From an uncultured Spirochaetaceae bacterium (GTDB taxonomy: Bacteria > Spirochaetota > Spirochaetia > Treponematales > Treponemataceae), in assembly GCA_902783155.1 (NCBI GenBank), contig CACZPR010000046.1, positions 1-33,500 of the forward strand: DNA of 33,500 nt. The letters are read 5' to 3'. The notes beneath the pieces are model-generated. The model was not told the origin of the DNA. It made no database searches and saw nothing but the letters and a program-made list of their open reading frames with translations. Both the position numbers and the translations under genes were made by a program. This document shows positions 23,730-31,324 of the stretch, piece after piece (the stretch's first letter is position 1; each line of letters starts with the position of its first letter).

Positions 23730-24245
23730 TCACATCACCTCCTCTGCTGCCGAGGCAATTTTTTTGACCAGGGGTATTTTTCCAATCGCCTTAACTATTT
23801 TCAGATTCTTGAACCTCGCCGCAAGATGTTTTCTCCAGATGCGGGTAAAAATCAGCGACAAAAGGAATACCGGGATATAGGCCATAAGTCCAACCGCGAG
23901 AGAACCAATCACGATTGAGTTGTCAAGCCTTGTGAATGCGACGAACGGAATGTTCATAATCTTTATCATCGGGGCCTGCATAAAATCCTGTGTGAGAATC
24001 CAGCAGCCAACATTGTCAAGCATGGGGTCTGCAAGTGGAGCCAGGAACGAGACAATTATGGTCGTAAGCGAAAGGACTCCCCTCTGAATCCGCATGAAAA
24101 AAATCAGAACAAAAAGTATGTACCAAAGGGCATTGTTTTTTGGCATCAAACCAAAAATGACTCCCCATGCAAAAGCGTGTCCAATCGACGCGGGGGATGT
24201 GTTCGAGCTTAACGCCCTGATAAAATTTACGAGTGCTGTTATCAT
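23730..24245 (-). CDS. TIGR03546/DUF2062-like membrane protein
   Basis: This 171-residue inner-membrane protein has three to four hydrophobic segments and a basic C-terminal tail. Its N-terminus FIRALSSNTSPASIGHAFAWGVIFGLMPKNN resembles the DUF2062-type motif, with a short helix, a Pro-rich turn and conserved Asn. The family (TIGR03546) is known to me only as the usual neighbour of TIGR03545. Here the two genes are adjacent, with 2 nt between this stop and the next ATG, and the neighbour's AGGAGG site lies inside this gene, so they are surely co-translated. The start is ATG 24245; an in-frame TTG at 24251 would lie upstream of the predicted transcription start. There is no Shine-Dalgarno. Confidence 0.8.
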   Translation of the reverse strand: MITALVNFIRALSSNTSPASIGHAFAWGVIFGLMPKNNALWYILFVLIFFMRIQRGVLSLTTIIVSFLAPLADPMLDNVGCWILTQDFMQAPMIKIMNIPFVAFTRLDNSIVIGSLAVGLMAYIPVFLLSLIFTRIWRKHLAARFKNLKIVKAIGKIPLVKKIASAAEEVM

Positions 24246-24253
24246 AATCAACT

Positions 24254-24262
24254 ATTATAGCA
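24254..24262 (-). promoter_or_regulatory. Extended -10 promoter of the TIGR03546/03545 pair (leaderless)
   Basis: TGCTATAAT (24262-24254) is a perfect extended -10. The -35 region is weak (TTCTGA at 24282-24277, 17-nt spacing). The -10 ends 8 nt before the ATG at 24245, so at most about two leader bases are expected. Confidence 0.65.
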
Positions 24263-24284
24263 CAGGTTTTCAGAAATCAGAAAT

Positions 24285-24317
24285 AAAAAAAAGACGGGAA
24301 ACAAAAAATTTCCCGCC
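24285..24317 (-). terminator. Intrinsic terminator of the giant TPR operon
   Basis: In the minus-strand RNA, GGCGGGAAA (24317-24309) pairs with UUUCCCGUC (24301-24293), with one G-U pair, and is followed by eight U's. It lies 20 bp after the stop of the TPR gene and just ahead of the next promoter. Confidence 0.88.
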
Positions 24318-24337
24318 TTATTGATTTGGTCCGTCCG

Positions 24338-27300
24338 CTATCTCAATGTGGAGAGCAGTGTCGAGACCTCAATCCTTGAGTACGATGGATTTTTCTGCTG
24401 CAGGTACTCAAGTTTTTCGATTGCGTCCTGCGTATTTCCAAGCGAGACATCGACCTTCGCACATTCAAGGTACGCGCTCCAGTTTTCCGGGTCGGTCGCA
24501 ATGACATCCTCGTAGGTCATCTTTGCGTTGGAATACTGTCCGGCAGAACCATAGGCCTTGGCAAGATTTTCACGCACAACATTGTCGGTCGGGTCAATCT
24601 TGAGTGCGGCCTGGTAGTGTGTGATTGCCTTGGTGTAGTCACGCTTGGTCGTGTATGCGTTTCCAAGGTTGTTGTTGATTTCAAAATTGTTCGGCGACTG
24701 GGTGTTCGCAGAGTTGAGCAGGGCAATTCCTGTATCAACGTCTCCTGTCTTGACATAGAGCGCGCCAAGGTTGATTTTTGACTTAAGGTGCGTTGGGTCA
24801 AGGGCAAGGGCATCGGAGTAGAGAGAGCTTGCACGGCTTGTCTCGCCGGTCTTTTCGCTGAGGAGTCCATAGTTGTAGATTATGCTGACCTGGAGAGCCT
24901 TTGATGCGGTGCTTCTGTTGTTGTACGCGAGAGCCGCATAGTTGACACCCTCGGAATACTTTCCAAGCTCCGCAAGAACGGATGAAAGGTTGTAGTATGT
25001 CGCCGCATCAGGTTTTGATGGGTCCATATATGCAAGGGCCTTTCTGAAATTGGTCTCGGCGGATTTGTAGTCACCCATGTTGGCGTATGCGGAACCAAGC
25101 TCCTGGTATGTCTGTGCGTTCGATGGATTGATTTTCACCGCGCTGGAGAATGCCTGTGCCGCACCGCTATAGTCCGCTTTGTTTGCCATGAGACGGGCAG
25201 CCGCTATGTATGCCTTTTCATACTTCGGGTCAACCCTGTAGGCGTTTTTGTAAGACTCAAGTGCCGCTGTCTGGTTTCCGCTCTTGTCCTGCACGTAACC
25301 AAGATTGTAGTAGGCTGAGGCAAGTGTCGGCTCATACTTGATTGCGTTCTGGAAAGATGTCGCCGCAGGACCAAATTTCTGCTGCATGGCCTGCACACGT
25401 CCAAGCTGATACCAGTAGACTCCGTTTGTCGGGTCCTGTTTTGTGGCAAGGGTCAGTTCTTCCTCCGCCTTCTGGTAGTTCTTTGCGTCAAGAGCGCGCA
25501 TACCAAGAACATAGTGGGCCGCCGGGTTGTTTGAATTCTTTGCCACAGCCTCCGATGCGTACTGTGCCGCCGCATTGTTCAGTGCCGCCTTGGTTGTTGC
25601 GTCCGCTGCGTTCTGTGCGGCATCATAGAGCGACTTGGCCATGTCTCCAAGTTTTTCCGCCGCATAAGGACTGTCGGTTGAATCCAGAAGCTCCCTTGCG
25701 TTGGCAAAATGGGTAAGAGCATCGTTTGCATTGCCCTTTGATATTGCCGCCTTGCCCTGGGCTATTTCGCTTTCGACCTTCTGCTTTACGGCCTGGAGGT
25801 CCGCTTTCTTTGCTTCCTCGGCTGCCGCTTTTTCTGCCGCCGCCTTCTCCTTGTTGGCCTTGTTCAAAAGGTTCTTGGCATCGCTGTCTCCGCTATTTGT
25901 TCCAAGAAGTCCGTCAAGAATCTTTGCCGCACCCTCGTAGTCTCCAGCGTCAATGAGTCTCTGGGCCTCAGCAAGTTTGTCCTGCCTGTCCTTTGCGGCG
26001 GCATTCTTTTTGGCTGTGGCCTCATCCAAAAGTTTCTTCGCGTCCGCATCGTTCGGATTGTTTTTGAGCAGTCCGTTCATTGCGGAAATTGCGGAGTCAT
26101 AGTTTCCATTGTCAATATCGGTCCGGGCCTTGGCAAGTTTGTTTGCCCTGTCTTTGTCAGCGGCAGCCTTCTTTGTCTGCGCCTGTGAAAGAAGATTCTT
26201 GGCCTGGGTGTCGTTCGGGTTGTCCTTGAGAAGCTCCTCCAGAATCGCAATCGCTCCGTCATAGTCGCCACTGTTAATCAGTGAACGTGCCTTTGCCAGA
26301 TTGTCGGTGCGCTCCTTGGCCTTGTTTTGGGCTTCCTCGGCGGCCTTTTTCTTTGCCTGGGCCTCCTCCAGAAGTTTCTTTGCCTCGGCATTGTTCGGGT
26401 CGTCCTTGAGAATCTGGTTCAGCTGGGCGATGGCCTTGTCGTAGTTTCCGCTGTCGATGTCCTTCTTTGTCTGGGCAAGTTTTGCGGCTCTGTCGGCTTC
26501 CGCTTTCTTTGCCTTTGCCTCTTCCAGAAGTTTCTTTGCCTCGGCGTTGTTCGGGTCGTCCTTCAAAATCTGGTTGAGGTTCGCGATGGCCTTTTCGTAG
26601 TCACCGTTTCCAATATCCTTTTTGGCCTGGGCAATCTTTGCGTCGGTCGCTGCTTTTTCAGCCGCGGCTTTCTTTGCCTGTGCCTCCTCCAGAAGTTTCT
26701 TTGCCTCGGCGTTGTTCGGGTCGTCCTTGAGAATCTGGTTCAGCTGGGCGATGGCCTTGTCGTAGTTTCCGCTGTCGATGTCCTTCTTTGCCTGTGAGAT
26801 TTTGTCGCTCCTGTTCTTTTCGTCGGCGGTCTTCTTTGTCTTTGCCTCGGACGAAAGTTTCTTGGCTTCGGAATCGTTTGGATTGTCCTTCAAAAGCTCA
26901 TCCAAAATCTTCTGGGCCTTGTCGTATTCGCCATTCTCAATCAAGCGTCTGGCTTCCGCAAGTTTATCCGCACGGTCCTTTTCCGCCTGTGACTGCGCTG
27001 CCTTGGTCTGGGCCAGAAGGTTCTTTGCCTCCGCGTTGTTCGGGTCGTCCTTGAGAATCTCGTTCAAAAGAGCGGCTGCCTTTTCGTAATCTCCATTTTT
27101 CAGAGCCTCACGTGCCTGGTTTATTTTGTCAGCCTTGTCCGCGCGCTCCTTTTCTGCCTGCGACTGGGCCTTCTTTGCCTGCTCCAAAAGTTTCTGGGCT
27201 TCCTTGTCGTCCGGATGCTCGGCAAGATACTTTTCAAGAGCCTTCACCGCATCATCAGGATTTCCGTTGGCCAAATCAGAGCGGGCCTTGTCCATAGCGT

Positions 27301-30193
27301 CCTTTTTATCTTTTTCTGCCTGTGCCTGGCGGGACTTTACCTGTGCGAGAAGATTCTTTGCCTCGGCATTGTTCGGGTCGTTTTTGAGAATCTCGTTGAG
27401 AATATCGATGGCGCTATCGTAGTCTCCACTGTTCATGGCTTTTCTTGCGTCCGAAATCTTTTCGGCATTGTCAGCATCCCTCTGTGCCTTCTTCTGGTCA
27501 AGCTGGTTGAGAAGATTCTTTGCCTGGGTGTCGTTCGGATTGTCGGCAAGGAGCTGGTTCAAAATCGCCTGGGCCTCGTCATATTTTCCTTCGTTAATCA
27601 GCTTCATGGCCTGGGAAAGTTTGTCCGCACGTTCGACAGCGGTCTTCTCAGGATTTTTTCCACCCTTCAGCTCCATTGCGCGGTCCAGAAGTTCCTTTGC
27701 GCGGGCATTGTCCGGGTCCTTGTTGAGTATGCTGTTGAGCAGGGTGATTGCGTCGTCGTAGTTTCCACTGTCAATCCATCTTTTTGCAAGGTCAAGATTC
27801 TGGTCTGTGGTTCTCGCTCCACCGTTTCCACCGTACTTTTTCTTAAGAGCGCGTGCCTCCTCCAAAAGTCTCCGGGCCTCCGGGTCCTTTGAGTTGAGAG
27901 TCAGAAGCTCGTTCATCAGGTTGACGCACTCGTCATACTTTCCGTCGTCGATAAAGTTCCTACCGACATCAAGCGCCTCTCCCCTTGAGATTGCCCTTGT
28001 TCCATATTTTCTAAGCAGGACCTCCGGTGATGTCTTTGTTCCGTCGCTTCCAACAGTTCCAGAGCCGGACGTGTTTCCTGCGGCAGATGCGAGAAGTCCA
28101 GAAAGTGAACCTGTTCCGCCAATGTCGGAGTTGCTTCTTGATGATGCCGGAGTTGTGCTTCCTGTCGATGTCGTCCTTCCAGATGCAGTTCCACCTGTCG
28201 TTGATGGTGTTGTGCTTCCGGTGGATGTCGTCCTTCCTGATGCAGTTCCACCTGATGTCGATGGGGTTGTGCTTTCTGTCGATGTCGTCCTTCCTGATGT
28301 AGTTCCACCCGCTGTCGATGGTGTTGTGCTTCCGGTGGAGCTTCTTCCTGTTGATGATGTTCCGCCTGTTGGTGCGCTATCCCTTGTTGAAGAAGAGGAG
28401 CCTCCGTTTGTCGAGTTCAGTCCACCGAATCCAGTGCCTGTCGAAGAAGCTGGTGTCACTGTTCCACTGTCTGCATTTCTTCCACCTGTTGATGATGTGC
28501 TTCCCGTGTTGGATGCAAGCCTGTCTCCAGAGTTAAGGACAGTCACGGATGGATTTGTACCGCGTCCCGATGTGCCGTCCTGGCCTGACAATGGATTTGA
28601 TGTCGATGCAGTATTGTTCGCAGCTGTAGTTCCAGATGGACTGTAATCCTCTGTACCTACTATTGTATAAACATTTCTGCCGGATGTATTTTCGGTGCCA
28701 TTTGTAATAAGCGACGCAAGGTCTCCACCATCGGATACCCTTCCAACATCAGCAGATGGCGCGTCAAGGTCGTTCTTGGCCAAATCAACAGCTCCGTCAA
28801 GTCCCTGGTTTGAAAGAGTCTCAAGCCGTCTGACCTGTGCCAGCATGTTTTCAACTTCGGAATCACGCGGATATACGGCCAGATAGTTTTCAAGCAGATT
28901 TCCGGCCTTGTCGTATTCTCCCTTGTTCAAAAGGTCGCGTCCATCGGAAAGAATCATTGCCTTCTGCAGAAGGTCGTTCCTGTTGATTCCCTGAGCCGCA
29001 AGGTCCCCGTCGGACTTCTGGCTGATATAGTTCGCAGCCCTGTCATAATCGCCTGACGCAATCATGGAATTGTAGTTTGCAAGAATCTCTTCGGGGCTGA
29101 GTTCGGAACCGTCGGAACCAAGTTTCGCAATCTGGGCTTTTTCCAGAAGACTTCTAGCCTCCTCGTCGCCAGGGTTTTCCGCAAGATATGAGTTCAGAAC
29201 CTGCATTGCCTGGTCGTAGTCGCCGTTGCTGATATACTGGTTGGCAAGGGTGATTGTGTTCTCACGGTTAGCGGCTGATTCCTCGCGTATTGCATCAAGG
29301 ACAGCGGCATTTTTTTCGTTCTTTCCGCTGTTGACCGCAATCGTAGTTCCAATTCCAGCCATAAGGACGACACCGGTTGTAATCAGAATGGCAGGCATGG
29401 CCTTCGACTTTTTTTCCTTTCTGTCATCGGAATCCCCGCCGTTTCCATATTCACCATCGTCACCGCCAAAAGATGATGGAGGCTCTTTGTCTCCACCCGA
29501 ATATCCAGATGAGGATGACAGGGACGATTGTTCACTTTCGCCCGAGAATCTGGAGCCTGACGAATAGCCAGAGCTGTAAGGAGAATCGGTGCTTTCCGCC
29601 GAGACATCGGAAGACTTTGCGCCTGAGTAGTCAGATTTTCCAGAGACACCGAGATAGTCCGCAACATCGTCATTGAACGTTGATTTCTTTGCCCCCGTGG
29701 ATTTTACGGACGAAGAACCGGTCGATGTTCCGACAGAGGAGTACGGTGTGCTTGAAAAAAGGTCCGATGTTGTTGATGCAGATGCCGTTGATGCAGATGC
29801 GGCTGTAGCGGCGGCAGCCACAGTTTTTTCCGTGGACGCAGTTTTTGAGGCCGCCCTTGTGCCTGTTTTGGCAGAAGCGGTTTTTGCGGTTCCTACGGTC
29901 TTTGCAGTCGATACGGTCCTGGATGGAGCTTTTGTTCCCGGTCCCACGCTTGTTCTTGCGGTTGAGGACGTTTTTCTTCCAGTCCCTGCCGAAGAAGATG
30001 CCGTCTTTGTTGTTCCAGCCGGTTTTGCGGTTCTGGATGCGGCGGTCTTTTCCGCAGTGGAGGAGCGTGCCCCAGTTGCAGAACGTGTCCCCGGAGTTGA
30101 CCGGGCGGTTCCCGTTGTCGATCTTGTCGTGGTTTTCTTTGTTCCGGTCTTTGCCGTACCGTTTTCCTTATTCGAGCTCTGATTCGTAGCCAT
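24338..30193 (-). CDS. Giant membrane-anchored TPR-repeat protein (1951 aa)
   Basis: The product has an Ala/Thr/Ser/Lys-rich disordered cytoplasmic head (1-260) and one membrane segment (about 265-285; ILITTGVVLMAGIGTTIAV). Lys/Arg on its N side implies N-in, C-out. About three TPR-like units follow, then a Ser/Thr/Gly-rich linker (about 475-720) with 19-residue repeats. About 13 degenerate TPR units of 50-60 residues come next, of the form NGDYDKAIAxLNxILKDDPNN plus a Lys/Ala/Glu spacer helix. The protein ends with some ten canonical 34-residue TPRs (about 1500-1951). TPR arrays bind proteins; no catalytic domain is seen. It starts inside the end of the TmpB-like gene (26-bp overlap) and ends at a terminator. 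It probably forms a long periplasmic scaffold; the partner is unknown. I know no named homologue. Confidence 0.85.
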   Translation of the reverse strand: MATNQSSNKENGTAKTGTKKTTTRSTTGTARSTPGTRSATGARSSTAEKTAASRTAKPAGTTKTASSSAGTGRKTSSTARTSVGPGTKAPSRTVSTAKTVGTAKTASAKTGTRAASKTASTEKTVAAAATAASASTASASTTSDLFSSTPYSSVGTSTGSSSVKSTGAKKSTFNDDVADYLGVSGKSDYSGAKSSDVSAESTDSPYSSGYSSGSRFSGESEQSSLSSSSGYSGGDKEPPSSFGGDDGEYGNGGDSDDRKEKKSKAMPAILITTGVVLMAGIGTTIAVNSGKNEKNAAVLDAIREESAANRENTITLANQYISNGDYDQAMQVLNSYLAENPGDEEARSLLEKAQIAKLGSDGSELSPEEILANYNSMIASGDYDRAANYISQKSDGDLAAQGINRNDLLQKAMILSDGRDLLNKGEYDKAGNLLENYLAVYPRDSEVENMLAQVRRLETLSNQGLDGAVDLAKNDLDAPSADVGRVSDGGDLASLITNGTENTSGRNVYTIVGTEDYSPSGTTAANNTASTSNPLSGQDGTSGRGTNPSVTVLNSGDRLASNTGSTSSTGGRNADSGTVTPASSTGTGFGGLNSTNGGSSSSTRDSAPTGGTSSTGRSSTGSTTPSTAGGTTSGRTTSTESTTPSTSGGTASGRTTSTGSTTPSTTGGTASGRTTSTGSTTPASSRSNSDIGGTGSLSGLLASAAGNTSGSGTVGSDGTKTSPEVLLRKYGTRAISRGEALDVGRNFIDDGKYDECVNLMNELLTLNSKDPEARRLLEEARALKKKYGGNGGARTTDQNLDLAKRWIDSGNYDDAITLLNSILNKDPDNARAKELLDRAMELKGGKNPEKTAVERADKLSQAMKLINEGKYDEAQAILNQLLADNPNDTQAKNLLNQLDQKKAQRDADNAEKISDARKAMNSGDYDSAIDILNEILKNDPNNAEAKNLLAQVKSRQAQAEKDKKDAMDKARSDLANGNPDDAVKALEKYLAEHPDDKEAQKLLEQAKKAQSQAEKERADKADKINQAREALKNGDYEKAAALLNEILKDDPNNAEAKNLLAQTKAAQSQAEKDRADKLAEARRLIENGEYDKAQKILDELLKDNPNDSEAKKLSSEAKTKKTADEKNRSDKISQAKKDIDSGNYDKAIAQLNQILKDDPNNAEAKKLLEEAQAKKAAAEKAATDAKIAQAKKDIGNGDYEKAIANLNQILKDDPNNAEAKKLLEEAKAKKAEADRAAKLAQTKKDIDSGNYDKAIAQLNQILKDDPNNAEAKKLLEEAQAKKKAAEEAQNKAKERTDNLAKARSLINSGDYDGAIAILEELLKDNPNDTQAKNLLSQAQTKKAAADKDRANKLAKARTDIDNGNYDSAISAMNGLLKNNPNDADAKKLLDEATAKKNAAAKDRQDKLAEAQRLIDAGDYEGAAKILDGLLGTNSGDSDAKNLLNKANKEKAAAEKAAAEEAKKADLQAVKQKVESEIAQGKAAISKGNANDALTHFANARELLDSTDSPYAAEKLGDMAKSLYDAAQNAADATTKAALNNAAAQYASEAVAKNSNNPAAHYVLGMRALDAKNYQKAEEELTLATKQDPTNGVYWYQLGRVQAMQQKFGPAATSFQNAIKYEPTLASAYYNLGYVQDKSGNQTAALESYKNAYRVDPKYEKAYIAAARLMANKADYSGAAQAFSSAVKINPSNAQTYQELGSAYANMGDYKSAETNFRKALAYMDPSKPDAATYYNLSSVLAELGKYSEGVNYAALAYNNRSTASKALQVSIIYNYGLLSEKTGETSRASSLYSDALALDPTHLKSKINLGALYVKTGDVDTGIALLNSANTQSPNNFEINNNLGNAYTTKRDYTKAITHYQAALKIDPTDNVVRENLAKAYGSAGQYSNAKMTYEDVIATDPENWSAYLECAKVDVSLGNTQDAIEKLEYLQQKNPSYSRIEVSTLLSTLR
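25830..28010 (-). repeat. Array of about 13 degenerate TPR units with charged spacers
   Basis: Units of roughly 50-60 codons share the pattern of a helix pair centred on G-(D/N/E)-Y-(D/E)-x-A, then LL-x-x-NPND-x-x-AK-x-LL. A Lys/Ala/Glu/Gln helix of 10-20 residues separates neighbouring units. Confidence 0.85.
26361..26790 (-). repeat. Near-identical 109-bp repeats, 321 bp apart, in the giant TPR gene
   Basis: Bases 26361-26469 and 26682-26790 differ at one position only. Each encodes the same TPR unit (DIDSGNYDKAIAQLNQILKD and the following helix). A third, diverged copy lies between them. This is a sign of recent duplication of a two-unit block of 107 residues or of gene conversion. Confidence 0.88.
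28140..28365 (-). repeat. 57-bp tandem repeat in the Ser/Thr-rich linker
   Basis: GTTGTG anchors recur at 28152, 28209, 28266 and 28323, exactly 57 bp apart. Each unit encodes 19 residues of the kind TTPST-GGT-SGRTTST-S. A flexible or O-glycosylated spacer is possible. Confidence 0.88.
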
Positions 30194-31067
30194 AGTCTAC
30201 CGTTCCTTCAGCACCTGCTGACATATTTTTTGTTTCTGCGTCCTGCAGTGAAGCAGCAACGTCTTCTAGTAATCTGCGTTTTCTTTCTGCCTCGGCGGCG
30301 GCCTGTCTTTCAGCTTCCGCGGCTTTTTCCGCTGCGGCCCTTGCTTCGGCTTCCGCTCTTGCGGCCTGGATTCTGGCTTCCTCGGCGGCTCTTTCTGCCT
30401 CAACACGTGCAGCTTCCTCGATTGCAGCCTTTTCCGCAGCCACACGGGCATTCTCAGCCTCAATCCTTGCGTTCTCGGCCTGGATTCTGGCTTCCTCGAC
30501 CCTTATTTTTTCTTCCTCCTGGGCAATCTTCTGGACCTCCTCATCAAGAAGTCCAATTATCACCTGGATTTCGTCGTACTGCGAGTTGTCGGGCCTGAGC
30601 TCCTGATAGCGTATATAGTCCTCACGGCTTTCCTTGTACCTGCCCTGCTTCAAAAGAGCCTGCGCCCTGTTGAGTATGGCCGGGGAATAGGTCGTGTCCG
30701 CCGATATTGCCATTGTGTACCACTTTTCAGCGGCACCATAGTTTTCCATCTTGAACGCTATGTTTCCGGCGTTGTAGGCGATTATCTTCTTGTTGGTCCC
30801 CGTCGCAAGCATTCCCTTGTTGCAGACCTCCAGAGCCTCGGAATACCGCTCCAACTGGTAGTAGGAAAGGGCCAGATATATGTACGCCCTCGGATTCCCG
30901 CCCTCTGTTATTGAGGTCTCCAGAAACGGAATAGCCTTTGCCGGCTCGTTTTTTCTAAAATACTCTTCCCCTTTGGTGAAATTTGAGTTTTGCGCGAATG
31001 CAGACATCCCCGAAAACAGCACCAGGAAAACAGCTGGAAGGATTTTTTTAAGGATATTTGTCTTCAT
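30168..31067 (-). CDS. Secreted TPR protein with Ala/Glu/Arg-rich tail (TmpB-like)
   Basis: This 299-residue exported protein has a signal peptide (MKTNILKKILPAVFLVLFSG, cleavage near AFAQ). Three to four TPR repeats follow (about 30-150; GEEYFRKNEPAKAIPFLETS, AYIYLALSYYQLERYSEALE, AILNRAQALLKQGRYKESRE). A strongly charged coiled coil of Ala/Glu/Arg-rich repeats (about 170-270) and a short acidic tail complete it. This layout recalls treponemal membrane protein B, but I cannot confirm orthology. The start is ATG 31067 with an AGGAGG site 8 nt upstream; the frame is open 13 codons further. It overlaps the giant TPR gene by 26 bp in another frame, so the two are translated together and probably work together in the periplasm. 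Confidence 0.82.
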   Translation of the reverse strand: MKTNILKKILPAVFLVLFSGMSAFAQNSNFTKGEEYFRKNEPAKAIPFLETSITEGGNPRAYIYLALSYYQLERYSEALEVCNKGMLATGTNKKIIAYNAGNIAFKMENYGAAEKWYTMAISADTTYSPAILNRAQALLKQGRYKESREDYIRYQELRPDNSQYDEIQVIIGLLDEEVQKIAQEEEKIRVEEARIQAENARIEAENARVAAEKAAIEEAARVEAERAAEEARIQAARAEAEARAAAEKAAEAERQAAAEAERKRRLLEDVAASLQDAETKNMSAGAEGTVDYGYESELE

Positions 31068-31324
31068 CAATACAACCTCCTGCATTACCATTTGACATAT
31101 TCGCATAAAACAGTTAATCTTTCAATAGTTGCAACTCGCAGATTGCAAGCAACATAAATATTCCGAATTGAAAAACAATAATGTAGTGCCAAGGTAACTT
31201 TCCGTGGCTGATATTCTGCGGTAAGTCCCCAAAATTTCGGTTTTCTGGCATCCGAAACAAAAAAATTGTCCGGGTGGATTTGTCCGCCCTCAAACAAGAC
31301 TATGAGAAAGGGGTATTTGGATAT
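31068..31324. other. Divergent intergenic region between the two TPR operons
   Basis: This is the largest gene-free stretch in the window (about 257 bp). It holds the palindrome AGTTGCAACT (31127-31136) and a second TTGCAA (31143-31148), a weak leftward promoter, and a GC-rich hairpin GGGTGGA/TCCGCCC (31272-31278 with 31283-31289). I find no convincing rightward promoter and no open reading frame of interest, apart from a possible GTG-started extension of the rightward gene from 31274. Confidence 0.55.
31097..31125 (-). promoter_or_regulatory. Candidate promoter of the TmpB-like/giant TPR operon
   Basis: TTGAAA (31125-31120) is followed 17 nt later by GAATAT (31102-31097, 3/6). The -10 is poor. 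A 10-bp palindrome AGTTGCAACT (31127-31136) lies directly upstream. Confidence 0.3.

Noticed and set aside
28140..28365. Regular 57-bp spacing considered as a CRISPR array
   Set aside because: The units are continuous in-frame coding repeats with no unique spacers and no cas genes nearby.
27807..28646. Plus-strand open frame of 279 codons rich in Val/Pro/Asp opposite the giant TPR gene
   Set aside because: Its repeats are the mirror of the 57-bp S/T-rich repeats on the coding strand; no start signal is present.
29673..30182. Plus-strand open frame of 169 codons opposite the Ala/Thr-rich head of the giant gene
   Set aside because: It is explained by low-complexity coding on the minus strand.
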